DNA from: Sulfuriferula sp. AH1
GTDB lineage: Bacteria; Pseudomonadota; Gammaproteobacteria; Burkholderiales; Sulfuriferulaceae
Length of the DNA stretch: 64,000 nucleotides
Direction: 5' to 3'
Assembly (NCBI RefSeq): GCF_002162035.1
Contig: NZ_CP021138.1
Span: 372,001-436,000 of the forward strand
The notes beneath the pieces are model-generated. The model worked only from the letters and a program-made list of their open reading frames with translations. It was not told the DNA's origin and did not search any database. The position numbers were made by a program, and so were the translations under genes. Positions 20,288 through 28,886 of the stretch are shown here, piece by piece. Position 1 is the first letter of the stretch. Each line of letters starts with the position of its first letter.

Positions 20288-21082
20288 ATGCAGACAGCAT
20301 CACGTTTAATGGCAGCCATGATGATGGGCGGCTTGCTGGCCAGTCAGGCCGTGTTTGCCCAGCCGCTGCTGGAGGTGCTGGTTCCTGCCTATTTTGATCC
20401 GTCCAGCAACCCGGCGGGCTGGAATACGCTGACCACGACCGCGCAGAAAATCCCGTTATCCGTCATCATGAATCCCGCTTCCGGGCCGGGCAGTGCGCAG
20501 GATGCGAGCTATGTAACCGCAGTACAGAATATCCGCCTGGCAGGCGGCCACGTGCTCGGTTATGTCGCCACCGGCTACGGCACACGCCCGATGGCAGACG
20601 TGATAAACGATATCAATCTGTATATCGCCTGGTATCCGGTCGATGGCATTTTTATCGACGAAATGAGCAGCGATGCCAACACCAGCCATTATTCATATTA
20701 TCAGTCCATTTATAACCAGATCAAGACCATCAGCTATAGCTATCGGGTGATTGGCAACCCCGGCACCAATACGCAGGAAGCTTACCTCATGCTGCCCACG
20801 GCGGATGCGCTGGTGGTGTTTGAAAGCACGGCCAAGAATTACGGCAAATACGTTCCCGGCGCATGGATATTCAATTATAGCCGGCAGTATTTCGGCAATC
20901 TGATCTACAGCATGAGCGACAGCAGCCAGATTAGCAGCTATCTGAATCTGGCGCTGAACCGCAATGCCGGGCTGGTGTATTTGACCAACGATGGCGGGCG
21001 CAATCCGTGGAATACGCTGCCCGGTTACTGGGATGCCGAGGTGAATTGTATTGCACAGATCAATCAGGGTTCGGGTTGTTGA
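20288..21082 (+). CDS. Exported spherulation-specific family 4 (spherulin 4-like) protein
   Basis: A 264-residue protein with a signal peptide (cleavage near VFAQ, residue 25). The mature part shows the spherulin-4 family pattern: LVPAYFDPSS, IPLSVIMNPASGPG, VLGYVATGYG, DGIFIDEMSSD. This family has a TIM-barrel, glycoside-hydrolase-like fold; the acidic pair in FIDEM would be the candidate catalytic site. A strong GGAGG-type ribosome binding site precedes the ATG. The role, perhaps on an extracellular or cell-wall polysaccharide, is inference. Confidence 0.75.
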   Translation: MQTASRLMAAMMMGGLLASQAVFAQPLLEVLVPAYFDPSSNPAGWNTLTTTAQKIPLSVIMNPASGPGSAQDASYVTAVQNIRLAGGHVLGYVATGYGTRPMADVINDINLYIAWYPVDGIFIDEMSSDANTSHYSYYQSIYNQIKTISYSYRVIGNPGTNTQEAYLMLPTADALVVFESTAKNYGKYVPGAWIFNYSRQYFGNLIYSMSDSSQISSYLNLALNRNAGLVYLTNDGGRNPWNTLPGYWDAEVNCIAQINQGSGC

Positions 21083-21154
21083 ACAGGCTTGATGAACGCC
21101 GCGTTATATTTATGGATGCCCGCGTATGGTTTGATATGAAAAGTAATAAATGCT

Positions 21155-21184
21155 ATTGATAGTAATTCTCATTTAATGTAAAGT
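21155..21184 (+). promoter_or_regulatory. Promoter with overlapping Fur box for iron ABC transporter
   Basis: A -35 TTGATA (21156-21161) and a -10 TAAAGT (21179-21184) are 17 bases apart. The -35 and spacer contain ATTGATAGTAATTCTCATTT (21155-21174), very close to the betaproteobacterial Fur operator pattern with NATTCTCATT. Fur-Fe2+ would block RNA polymerase. The transporter start lies at 21221 after AAGGAA. Confidence 0.75.
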
Positions 21185-21220
21185 CTATTCATCGATATTT
21201 TTAACTTTAAGGAAATAGTG

Positions 21221-22219
21221 ATGAATATGCTTAAAACCTTGCTTGTCAGCACCATGGTCAGTCTGGCGGCAACTTCAGTGAGTGCGGCTGAAGTAGTCGT
21301 GTACTCTGCCAGAAATGAACAGCTCATTAAACCTTTGTTCGATGCTTACACCAAGGATACGGGTGTGGAGGTGAAGTTTATTACCGATAAAGAAGGTGCT
21401 TTGCTCCAGCGTCTCAAGGCGGAAGGTCAGAATACGCCTGCCGACATGCTGATTACCGTGGATGCCGGTAATCTCTGGGAGGCTGCTAAAGAGGGGCTGC
21501 TCAAGCCGGTGCAGTCGAAAACATTAAATGCAAATGTGCCAGCTCATTTGCGTGACCCAGGTAATCAATGGTTCGGGTTGTCGGTACGCGCCCGTACTAT
21601 TTTTTATAACAACCAGAAGGTAAAGCCTGCCGATCTGTCAACGTACGAAGATTTGGGTAACGCTAAGTGGAAGGGCCGTCTGTGCCTGCGGACTTCCAAA
21701 AAAGTATACAACCAGTCGCTGGTAGCCATGATGATTGCAGAACATGGCGCAGCTAAAACGGAACAGATCGTCAAATCCTGGGTTGCAAATCTCGCTACAG
21801 ATCCGTTCCCGGATGATACCAAGATGCTGGAAGCGATTGCCGCGGGTCAGTGTGACGTAGGAATAGCCAATACATATTATTATGGGCGCTTGATGGAGAA
21901 AAAAGCGGGCTTGCCGCTGTCTGTATTCTGGCCTAACCAGAAGGCTGGCGGCGTGCATGTGAATGTTTCCGGTGCAGGCATAGTGAAATATGCCAAACAT
22001 GAAAAAGAAGCGGTAGCGCTGCTGGAGTGGTTGTCTTCACCCAAGGCACAGAATCTGTTTGCCGATGTCAATATGGAATATCCGGTCAATCCAGCCGTCA
22101 AAGCTGATCCTGCGGTGGCTGCCTGGGGCAGCTTCAAGCAAAACCCGGTAAACCTTGCAAAAGCAGGTGAGCTGCAGGCTGAAGCGGTTAAATTAATGGA
22201 TCGCGCCGGATATAGATGA
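21221..22219 (+). CDS. Ferric iron ABC transporter, periplasmic binding protein
   Basis: A 332-residue FbpA/FutA-type solute-binding protein. It has a signal peptide (cleavage after SVSAA), [18 protein letters not shown] at the start of the mature form, and the ferric-binding C-lobe pattern with a double tyrosine in [12 protein letters not shown] near residue 220, the usual iron-ligand position. A GTG codon sits just upstream, but AAGGAA spacing favours the ATG. The permease gene overlaps its stop. A Fur box lies at the promoter, so expression in iron shortage is expected. Confidence 0.9.
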   Translation: MNMLKTLLVSTMVSLAATSVSAAEVVVYSARNEQLIKPLFDAYTKDTGVEVKFITDKEGALLQRLKAEGQNTPADMLITVDAGNLWEAAKEGLLKPVQSKTLNANVPAHLRDPGNQWFGLSVRARTIFYNNQKVKPADLSTYEDLGNAKWKGRLCLRTSKKVYNQSLVAMMIAEHGAAKTEQIVKSWVANLATDPFPDDTKMLEAIAAGQCDVGIANTYYYGRLMEKKAGLPLSVFWPNQKAGGVHVNVSGAGIVKYAKHEKEAVALLEWLSSPKAQNLFADVNMEYPVNPAVKADPAVAAWGSFKQNPVNLAKAGELQAEAVKLMDRAGYR

Positions 22220-23820
22220 AAGGCAATGGCTGGCGACTGACTGCGACTTTCATCGCAGTTCTGGTTATTATCCCGCTCGTAATCGTACTGGTTTCGCTGT
22301 TTAATCCGGAACGAGAAATCTGGCAGCACCTGCTGGAATACGTGCTGCCGGGTCTGTTTGGCAATACCTTGAAGCTGGTGCTGGGAGTGGCAATTGGCGT
22401 TACGCTGCTTGGTGTCAGCCTGGCCTGGCTGACTGCCGTGTGCGAATTTCCCGGACGGCGCTTTTTTTCCTGGGCGTTGTTGCTGCCACTGGCCGTGCCG
22501 GCCTATGTCACCGCTTTTGTTTACGTCGCTCTGCTCGACTTTGCTGGGCCACTGCAAACTTTGCTGCGTGAATTTGCCGGCGGTCCGGTCGTGTTCCCGC
22601 CCATTCGTTCAGCAGGGGGCGTGATCCTGGTAATGGTTCTGGCTCTGTACCCTTATGTTTATCTGCTGGCACGCAATGCCTTCCTTACCCAGGGAAAACA
22701 AGCGCTGGAAGTGGCGCAGTCGCTTGGCTACAGCCGGAAATCCGGGTTTTTCAAGGTGGCATTGCCACTGGCACGCCCCTGGATTATTTCAGGTCTGATG
22801 CTGGCCTTGATGGAAACGCTGGCGGATTTCGGTACGGTTGCAGTATTCAATTACGACACATTCACCACGGCTATCTACAAAACATGGTTCGGCATGTTTT
22901 CGCTGCAAGGCGCATCTCAGCTGGCATCCGTGCTGATAGTGCTGGTGTTCGCCTTAATTGTGGCAGAGCAGATGTCGCGCCGTGGTTTGCGATTTACGCA
23001 GGCCGGGCGACATACGCGCATGGATAGAGTCGTTCTGAGCGGGTATAACGCATGGCTGGCCAGCGGTTTTGCTGCCCTGGTTTTGCTGGTGGCATTTATC
23101 ATACCGGTAATGCAATTGCTGTCCTGGTCGGCAAAAGTTTTTGTGCAGGATTTTGATGCGCGATATGTGGAATTTCTCTGGCACTCATTGTTACTGGGTG
23201 GATTGTCCGCGGTGCTGGTTGTTGTGACCGCATTGTTACTGACTTATGCCCAGCGCCAGCATAACGATAGCTGGACGGTCGCCATGGTACGCATCGCAAC
23301 GCTGGGGTATGCAGTACCCGGCGCTGTTCTGGCCGTGGGTATCGTCATTCCTTTGGCATGGCTCGATCAACAGTTGATCGGCACTGCTAAAAGCTGGTTT
23401 GGTATCGACACCGGACTGATTTTGCAAGGCACATTATTGGTCATGCTGCCAGCTTATCTGACGAGATTTCTTGCGGTTGGCTATAATCCGATGGACGCTG
23501 CCATGCAGCGCATTACCCGTAACCTGGAAGAGGCGTCGCGCAGTTTGGGTTTTTCAGGGTTGGCCATGTTGCGCCGTGTGCATCTGCCCATGTTGCGCGG
23601 TGGTTTGCTGTCGGCTGCCGCTCTGGTATTTGTCGATGTAATGAAGGAAATGCCGATTACCTTGATGACGCGTCCATTCGGCTGGGATACGCTGGCAGTA
23701 CGCATATTTGAAATGACTTCGGAAGGTGAATGGGAGCGTGCGGCCTTGCCCGCCGTGGCACTGGTGCTTGCCGGATTGCTGCCCATTGCCTTGCTGGTAA
23801 AACACTCGGAAAAATCCTGA
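22216..23820 (+). CDS. Ferric iron ABC transporter, fused permease
   Basis: A 534-residue FbpB-type inner-membrane permease with about twelve transmembrane segments, made of two homologous halves, each with a binding-protein-dependent permease EAA-like loop ([22 protein letters not shown] near 170-190 and [21 protein letters not shown] near 440-460). It carries Fe3+ delivered by the binding protein. Start overlaps the preceding stop (ATGA) and its own stop overlaps the ATPase start. Confidence 0.92.
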   Translation: MKGNGWRLTATFIAVLVIIPLVIVLVSLFNPEREIWQHLLEYVLPGLFGNTLKLVLGVAIGVTLLGVSLAWLTAVCEFPGRRFFSWALLLPLAVPAYVTAFVYVALLDFAGPLQTLLREFAGGPVVFPPIRSAGGVILVMVLALYPYVYLLARNAFLTQGKQALEVAQSLGYSRKSGFFKVALPLARPWIISGLMLALMETLADFGTVAVFNYDTFTTAIYKTWFGMFSLQGASQLASVLIVLVFALIVAEQMSRRGLRFTQAGRHTRMDRVVLSGYNAWLASGFAALVLLVAFIIPVMQLLSWSAKVFVQDFDARYVEFLWHSLLLGGLSAVLVVVTALLLTYAQRQHNDSWTVAMVRIATLGYAVPGAVLAVGIVIPLAWLDQQLIGTAKSWFGIDTGLILQGTLLVMLPAYLTRFLAVGYNPMDAAMQRITRNLEEASRSLGFSGLAMLRRVHLPMLRGGLLSAAALVFVDVMKEMPITLMTRPFGWDTLAVRIFEMTSEGEWERAALPAVALVLAGLLPIALLVKHSEKS

Positions 23821-24908
23821 TGACTAGTTCTATACAATGCCCCGTCCCTGTGCCAGGCGTTTATCAGTTGGAAGTACAGGCAATACACCAGGGATATGAT
23901 GACCAGGCGGTGGTGAAAGGCCTTTCCTTCAAGCTTGCTCAAGGCACTATCGGCTGCCTGCTCGGCCCTTCCGGTTGTGGTAAAACCACTGTGCTGCGCG
24001 GCGTCGCTGGCTTCGAGCCGGTTGGCGGCGGGGAGATAATAATTAACGGCGCCAGCGTGAGCCGGTCTGGTTTTATGCTGCCGCCCGAACAAAGACGGGT
24101 TGGCATGGTGTTTCAGGACTATGCCTTGTTCCCCCATCTCAACGTGGCTGATAACATAGGCTTTGGTCTGCATGGTATGAGCAGGCGGGAGCGTGTCCAG
24201 CGTGTAACAGAGCTGCTCGAGGTCGTGGGCCTGCCGGACAGTGGCCGTAAATTTTCCCATGAATTATCGGGTGGACAGCAGCAGCGTGTTGCCCTGGCCA
24301 GAGCCTTGGCCCCATGCCCCGCTCTATTGCTGCTGGATGAGCCCTTCTCCAGTCTGGATGTCGCGCTGCGCGAGCGGCTTGGACAGGAAGTGCGCGACAT
24401 CCTCAAGCAGCAGAACACCACGGCGCTGATGGTCACGCATGATCAGAATGAGGCGTTTGCTATCGCCGACGAGATCGGCGTAATGAATCATGGGATACTG
24501 CAACAATGGGATACTGCTTATAATCTTTATCACCAACCAGCCAGCCGTTTTGTCGCTGATTTTATCGGCGAAGGGGTGCTGATACCAGGTACTGTACGCA
24601 ATGGTAATCAGGTAGAAACCGTTTTGGGTACCCTGGCAGGGGAAATACCGCCGCAATGCGGTAGTGCATGCAAAGTGGAAGTGCTGTTGCGTCCGGATGA
24701 TGTTGTGCATGATGATGCAAGTACCATGCAAGCCGAAGTGGTGCACAAAGTGTTTCGCGGTGCAGACATACTCTACACGCTTATGCTTGCAGGAGGGCAG
24801 AAGGTATTATCTCTGGTATCCAGTCATCACAATCATGCCTATGGAGAGATGATCGGTATCCGCATCGAGGCTGACCATGTCGTTGTGTTCCCTTGTGCTG
24901 CAGCGTGA
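23820..24908 (+). CDS. Ferric iron ABC transporter, ATPase
   Basis: A 362-residue FbpC-type ATPase. Walker A GPSGCGKTT at residues 49-57, Q-loop FQDYALFPHL, ABC signature LSGGQQQR, Walker B LLLLDEPFSSLD, H-loop MVTHDQ, and a C-terminal TOBE-like regulatory domain (RPDDVVHDD). ATG overlaps the permease TGA by one base. It completes a three-gene ferric uptake operon under the Fur box. Confidence 0.92.
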   Translation: MTSSIQCPVPVPGVYQLEVQAIHQGYDDQAVVKGLSFKLAQGTIGCLLGPSGCGKTTVLRGVAGFEPVGGGEIIINGASVSRSGFMLPPEQRRVGMVFQDYALFPHLNVADNIGFGLHGMSRRERVQRVTELLEVVGLPDSGRKFSHELSGGQQQRVALARALAPCPALLLLDEPFSSLDVALRERLGQEVRDILKQQNTTALMVTHDQNEAFAIADEIGVMNHGILQQWDTAYNLYHQPASRFVADFIGEGVLIPGTVRNGNQVETVLGTLAGEIPPQCGSACKVEVLLRPDDVVHDDASTMQAEVVHKVFRGADILYTLMLAGGQKVLSLVSSHHNHAYGEMIGIRIEADHVVVFPCAAA

Positions 24909-25025
24909 CGCCTGAGCTAAAGCAATCAGCCGAGTCACTTTTCTGATCGCAGGCTGATTGATCATCCCGGTGTGGCTGTCAGCGTTGCGAGCACGATCAA
25001 CCTTACCGAAATGATCCATTATCGT

Positions 25026-27023
25026 TCAGTTGCGGATTGCCTTTGCGCTGTCAAAATAGGTATACGGCTTGCCGTGCTGGTACAGCGTATGCGTATTCAG
25101 CTCGATCCGATAATGATGCTGACTGCTGTTGATGTCCTTGCCGTCGGGGTCCGTAGGGTAAACGACGATCAGGTCATCGACACGGGAAGACAGCATGACA
25201 TGCCGGGTCATTTTGGGTTTGTAACCGGCGCCGGTAGTGCGCAAGGCTTCCATCAGCACGCGTCCGTCGTGCCCGTCTCCGGCCAGTTTCAGGCCCATGA
25301 TGTGTGCGATGGTGGGCGCCACGTCGACGTTGCCGCTAGGCGCGATATCGCGGTAGCTGCGGCGGAAATCCGGGCCGTAAGCGATCAGGGTGTTATGCAC
25401 GTCGATCGGGCTGAAACTGCCGTGCATGCCGCGATTGTTGCCGGCGCTTTCGTATTCCGTGCCGGGCATGCCCTGGACGACAGCCTTGTCGTTGAAATTG
25501 AAGCTCACTACCACGTCAGGATTGCGTCCCTCGGTATTTTCCAGATGCACCAGTTGCAGCGGCAGCGTGCCGGGCAGTTTGCCGTAGCGGCTGTCGACGA
25601 AGACTGCACCGTATTCCGGGCGCGACTGCACGAAGCGCACCACTCTGGCGACGGTATCCGCATCGTGGTCGGGCAGATACAGGTAATCGCTGCCGCCGTT
25701 GGCGGCGATCACGACAGGGTGCTTGTCCAGCGGCAATGTGGCGGGAACCTTGAAACTGGCCGTGGTGTACTGCTGCCCCGGCTTGCCGCAAACGCTGCCG
25801 TCCTTGTCGGTCCGGGTGGCATAGACCGGCACGTTGTCGGCGCGGATGCCGGACATCACCGGATCCAGCAGGCAGCCCTTGCCGTCAAACGCAGTGAAGC
25901 CGGCGCGGGTGAGCAGATCGGCCGTGCGCACATCCCCTGAAACCGAATAGGCCAGTTCGCTGGTCTGTCCGGGCTTGCCGTCGGCGATCACGCGCAGCGG
26001 GAACCAGGTTGCGTCGCCTGCCACCGTGCTGTGGCCGTGATCGGAAACCACCACGATATCAGTGGTGTTCGCCAGATGCAGTGCCTTGAGCTTTGCCTGC
26101 AGCTCGCCCAGCAGCTTGTCCTGCGCGTGCAGCGCATCGCGCGCATTGGCCGTACCGGGGCCGTAATTATGCTGGGTGGAATCCGGGTTGCGCAGCCACA
26201 CCAGGCTGAGTCCGGGGTTATGGTCAGGCAGGATATGCTCCAGATAAGTGTGCATCATGTAGGCGTTGGCCTTGCTGTAAGGCGAGCCGCTGGCATCGGT
26301 AGGGTCGGTGGTGACCTTGTCGTCGAGTTTGCTCACCTTGCCGAACGCGGTCGGGTCGCCGTTATCGTCTTTCAATACCAGTGTGGCATTGCTGTCAGTC
26401 AGCGGCGCGGTTTTGGGCAAGGCCACGCCCGCAGCCTGCAGTTCCTGCGCCAGACTCAGTGGCAATACCGTGCGCTCATCCAGCAACAAGCCGCCGCGCT
26501 GGAAATCCTGCAGATAGGCCGGGCCGGATTTACCGATGGCGGCAGTCGTGGTGCCATGGGCCTGTGCGGCCTGGAACAGGGTGCCGACCATCAGCAAATG
26601 GTCGTTGTAGGAAGCATTCAGTGCATCCAGGATGCCGTAGTCTTCGGTAAATTGCGGCTGCTGGAAATCCACCGGCTTGCCGTGCGAGTTGTTGCCCGTA
26701 GTGCTGGCGTGCCATACCGTATTGCCATAGAACCCGGTATGCTCAGGGAAACTGCCGGTCGCAAAGCTGGCCGCATTCATCATGGTAAAGGTTGGGTAGG
26801 TCGCGTGATTGGCGGTGAAATTCACCCCCGCCGCGCGCATGCGGTACAGGTTGGGCGTGTCGGCTTTAGTCACAGAATCCGGGCGCAGACCGTCCCATAC
26901 GAAAATGATGACATGGCGGGAACCGGTGGCAGCTTTGGCGTGGGCAGCGTAGGCGGGTAGCCCTGACAGTAGCAGGCTTGTAGCCATGGCCAAACATATC
27001 TGTTTAAGTGCAGGTTTTCTCAT
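25026..27023 (-). CDS. Exported alkaline phosphatase superfamily (phosphodiesterase/pyrophosphatase) protein
   Basis: About 665 residues with a signal peptide (MRKPALKQICLAMATSLLL, cleavage near AYAAHA). The mature protein opens with VIIFVWDGLRPDSV, the first metal site; TYPTFTMMNAASFATG holds the nucleophilic threonine of type I phosphodiesterase/nucleotide pyrophosphatases; VVVSDHGHST is the second metal site. I infer a periplasmic phosphohydrolase. A start five codons earlier (27038) is also possible; neither has a good ribosome binding site. Only about 40 bases separate the start from the cassette-array boundary, so its promoter may lie in that accessory DNA. Confidence 0.85.
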   Translation of the reverse strand: MRKPALKQICLAMATSLLLSGLPAYAAHAKAATGSRHVIIFVWDGLRPDSVTKADTPNLYRMRAAGVNFTANHATYPTFTMMNAASFATGSFPEHTGFYGNTVWHASTTGNNSHGKPVDFQQPQFTEDYGILDALNASYNDHLLMVGTLFQAAQAHGTTTAAIGKSGPAYLQDFQRGGLLLDERTVLPLSLAQELQAAGVALPKTAPLTDSNATLVLKDDNGDPTAFGKVSKLDDKVTTDPTDASGSPYSKANAYMMHTYLEHILPDHNPGLSLVWLRNPDSTQHNYGPGTANARDALHAQDKLLGELQAKLKALHLANTTDIVVVSDHGHSTVAGDATWFPLRVIADGKPGQTSELAYSVSGDVRTADLLTRAGFTAFDGKGCLLDPVMSGIRADNVPVYATRTDKDGSVCGKPGQQYTTASFKVPATLPLDKHPVVIAANGGSDYLYLPDHDADTVARVVRFVQSRPEYGAVFVDSRYGKLPGTLPLQLVHLENTEGRNPDVVVSFNFNDKAVVQGMPGTEYESAGNNRGMHGSFSPIDVHNTLIAYGPDFRRSYRDIAPSGNVDVAPTIAHIMGLKLAGDGHDGRVLMEALRTTGAGYKPKMTRHVMLSSRVDDLIVVYPTDPDGKDINSSQHHYRIELNTHTLYQHGKPYTYFDSAKAIRN

Positions 27024-27061
27024 GAGAAGCGGGCTCATAGCACGAATTGATGATGGCGTAA

Positions 27062-27155
27062 GCTTACCTAACGCGAATGACGGGAGTGCGGCAGAATGCT
27101 GACGGATTGCTGATGCGTTGTTTTGGATAGTGATTTTGCTGGCTGCGTTATAAGC
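27062..27155 (-). repeat. Possible degraded attC site/array boundary
   Basis: On the minus strand GTTAGGT (27066-27072) fits the integron core GTTRRRY. Its surroundings (27062-27074) are an imperfect inverted copy of GCGTTATAAGC at 27145-27155, which would pair as the outer arms. Inner L-type arms are not convincing and a consensus R'' box is missing. It lies just after the HEPN gene, where a cassette recombination site is expected. Confidence 0.35.
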
Positions 27156-27206
27156 CTTCGAAAATGCTACGATACTAGACTTGACTCCGTTTGTTCCGAT
27201 GGGTAT

Positions 27207-27764
27207 TCATGCTCGCGATTTGAGCATTGCCATAAATGCAGCCACATCGTTTCTCACGAGATCATCGAAAGGCCACAGACCTCCGATGACCTCCTCGTGT
27301 ACCACATTGACAAACTGCTGAAGCGTGGCGAAGTACCGAATGTCTTTGTTTTCCTCGAACTCCCCCAAAGTTGCCCCACAAAGAACGGCGGCAAGGTCGT
27401 TGTGAGAAAGCGCCTTGTTTCTAATCGTGCGAAGCCCCTTAGCAAATGCGTTCAACTCTTCCGCTAGCTGGCCAAGCGTTGCGGAAACTGTTGCATTCCA
27501 GGCACCGTATTTAACCATGTACTCGATGCCCAAAGTGACTTGGCCGGCGACTACCACCGGATCGTGGAGCTTCGCAATTTGGAGAAGCGTGTATTCATGG
27601 CTGATCGTTCGCAACCTTGCGAGTGCCTCAGCCCCCATTGAACTTTGAAGTTCTTTCGCTCTCGGATTGTCGTCGAACATCTCCCGATGATTGAGCCACA
27701 CTTGGTAAGACCAGTCGCAGAGTTTGCAGAACTCTAGGGTAACGTGAACGGAATGTGCGGTCAT
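27207..27764 (-). CDS. HEPN/AbiU2-like protein in an integron-type cassette
   Basis: A 185-residue soluble, all-helical protein. RNKALSH at residues 115-121 is the R-x5-H motif of HEPN ribonuclease-like domains, and the overall pattern (SHEYTLLQIAKLHDP, LRTIRNKALSHND) resembles the AbiU2-type HEPN family tied to abortive phage infection. No antitoxin of a known nucleotidyltransferase type is adjacent. It begins 36 bases after a small membrane protein gene on the same strand, probably in the same cassette. Function as an RNase toxin or defence factor is inference. Confidence 0.65.
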   Translation of the reverse strand: MTAHSVHVTLEFCKLCDWSYQVWLNHREMFDDNPRAKELQSSMGAEALARLRTISHEYTLLQIAKLHDPVVVAGQVTLGIEYMVKYGAWNATVSATLGQLAEELNAFAKGLRTIRNKALSHNDLAAVLCGATLGEFEENKDIRYFATLQQFVNVVHEEVIGGLWPFDDLVRNDVAAFMAMLKSRA

Positions 27765-27800
27765 GGAGACGCCCTACAAGGTGTTCTCACTGCGCATAAC

Positions 27801-28085
27801 TCATTTGACAGGGCCGGCCGGCGGGGCATCTGGCCTTTCACGCGCCAGCCAGATGCCTATGGACACGAAAGCTAACGCAAAGAGCAAGGAATCAAGATTT
27901 ACGGGGTTGTTGGCAATGAAGGAATCGAGAAACTGCCCCATCAATGACAAGGAACCAAGGAGGACAAGGACAAAACCTATTCCACGTTTCATTCTCACTG
28001 GCTTGCTCTTGGTGGGTCTGGCGGCAAAGAATGCTACTGCTGCCACAAGGACGAGTAGGGGAAGGAATGGAAGAATGGAGTGCAT
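27801..28085 (-). CDS. Small membrane protein, first gene of second cassette
   Basis: A 94-residue protein with a hydrophobic N-terminal segment (MHSILPFLPLLVLVAAVAFF), a basic cytoplasmic stretch (RPTKSKPVRMKRG), then two more hydrophobic segments and a Pro-rich tail. The family is not recognised. AAAGGT nine bases before the ATG is a fair ribosome binding site. It lies between the attC core and the HEPN gene; a partner role (immunity or membrane effector) is only a guess. Confidence 0.6.
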   Translation of the reverse strand: MHSILPFLPLLVLVAAVAFFAARPTKSKPVRMKRGIGFVLVLLGSLSLMGQFLDSFIANNPVNLDSLLFALAFVSIGIWLARERPDAPPAGPVK

Positions 28086-28135
28086 GGCCGGGTACCTTTC
28101 AGAATGGCGATAGCGGACTCGTCGTTGTTAGCGAC

Positions 28136-28195
28136 GCTCAACGTTGGACATAAGGTGCGCGCTTTAGCGCGTCCCGCTTGATGGATGGGTTGGGC
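28136..28195 (-). repeat. attC recombination site (60 bp, 59-base-element type)
   Basis: Read on the minus strand it begins with R'' GCCCAAC (28189-28195) and ends with R' GTTGAGC (28136-28142), both fitting RYYYAAC/GTTRRRY. Inner arms CATCAAG and CTTATG pair with one extrahelical base on the L'' side, the hallmark that sets orientation, and the centre is GCGC-TAAA-GCGC. Total length is exactly 60. It follows the stop of the first cassette gene, as in integrons. Confidence 0.85.
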
Positions 28196-28239
28196 AGTGA
28201 AATAGATGAAAGTAAGTTCTTGGCAGACATGCAATCAAC

Positions 28240-28509
28240 TCATTTACGAATTAACTTTGTAACTTTATTTATTAACACGGACAGTGCCCAAAAAACTGCG
28301 GCAAGAAATGTGTTGAATAAGAGTAATGCATATCCACACAAGAAATATAGGGCTGGAATTGGGCCGTATATTGCAAAAAGAATCAGTGCATCCTTGTTCA
28401 ACTTTTGCTTGTCCATTGCCGACATGGCTCGTAAGACAAAGGGCGCTGTGATAACACCAGATGCCGACCATGCGGCTATCAAAAGTATACTTGTCGTAAA
28501 GTTGCTCAC
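28240..28509 (-). CDS. Small membrane protein of first cassette
   Basis: A hydrophobic protein of 89 residues from a GTG at 28509 (a TTG at 28533 inside the core site would give 97). Three hydrophobic segments are visible (TTSILLIAAWSASGVI, ALILFAIYGPIPALYFLCG, LLLFNTFLAAVFWALSVLI) with a lysine-rich loop and tail. No family is recognised. It occupies a unit of about 392 bp flanked by the 10-base direct repeat GCTCAACGTT (28136-28145 and 28528-28537), the expected form of a mobile gene cassette. Confidence 0.55.
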   Translation of the reverse strand: MSNFTTSILLIAAWSASGVITAPFVLRAMSAMDKQKLNKDALILFAIYGPIPALYFLCGYALLLFNTFLAAVFWALSVLINKVTKLIRK

Positions 28510-28527
28510 AATTGCCGTCCGCTCAAG

Positions 28528-28534
28528 GCTCAAC
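28528..28534 (-). other. Integron-type core site at the entry side of the array
   Basis: GTTGAGC on the minus strand matches GTTRRRY and is identical, including the next three bases, to the R' core of the attC site 392 bp away. It marks the 5' boundary of the first cassette. Whether it belongs to an attI or to another, truncated attC cannot be decided. Confidence 0.6.
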
Positions 28535-28886
28535 GTTTAATAGACACCGATTTCGGTGCCTGTTTTATTTAGTAAATCGGTGTATAACAGTGAATTTAGC
28601 ATTTTACCCCTACTACAAAACCAACATTATTAATTAATTGTCATAATCAATATAATGCACTGTTTATATAATAAAATTTATACTATTTCCCGATAAATAC
28701 ACCGACTCAATAAGCATTTAAACACATAAATAGGCAACGATTATTAGAAAAATAAATACACCTATTAGCGCACCTTTAAAGTTGTTAGTCCAAGTGCGTG
28801 AGAGTATTAGGGTAAAACATTAATGCTCGCTTAGTTAAGCTAGTTTAAACGTTTGAATATGTGACCGATAGTGATTTTTTGGGTTT
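28535..28886. other. AT-rich non-coding stretch with inverted repeats
   Basis: No credible gene on either strand. Composition drops sharply: 10 of 60 bases are G or C in 28621-28680. A 10-base perfect inverted repeat (28544-28553 with 28574-28583) overlaps a shorter hairpin (28543-28560) followed by a T-rich run on the plus strand. Several promoter-like AT hexamers point toward the cassettes. The position is where an attI/Pc region would lie, but no integrase gene follows; trpC starts at once. Confidence 0.5.

Noticed and set aside
24923-24960. Inverted repeat CAATCAGCC/GGCTGATTG after the iron transporter genes as a terminator
   Set aside because: Loop of 20 bases and no T-run on either side; may be chance.
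27785-27800. GTTATGC between the membrane protein and HEPN genes as a further integron core site
   Set aside because: It breaks GTTRRRY at one position and no matching left box or L arms are found within 130 bases, so the two genes are treated as one cassette.
28178-28540. 120-codon plus-strand frame over the first cassette
   Set aside because: It is antisense to the hydrophobic cassette gene, runs through the attC site and lacks protein-like features.
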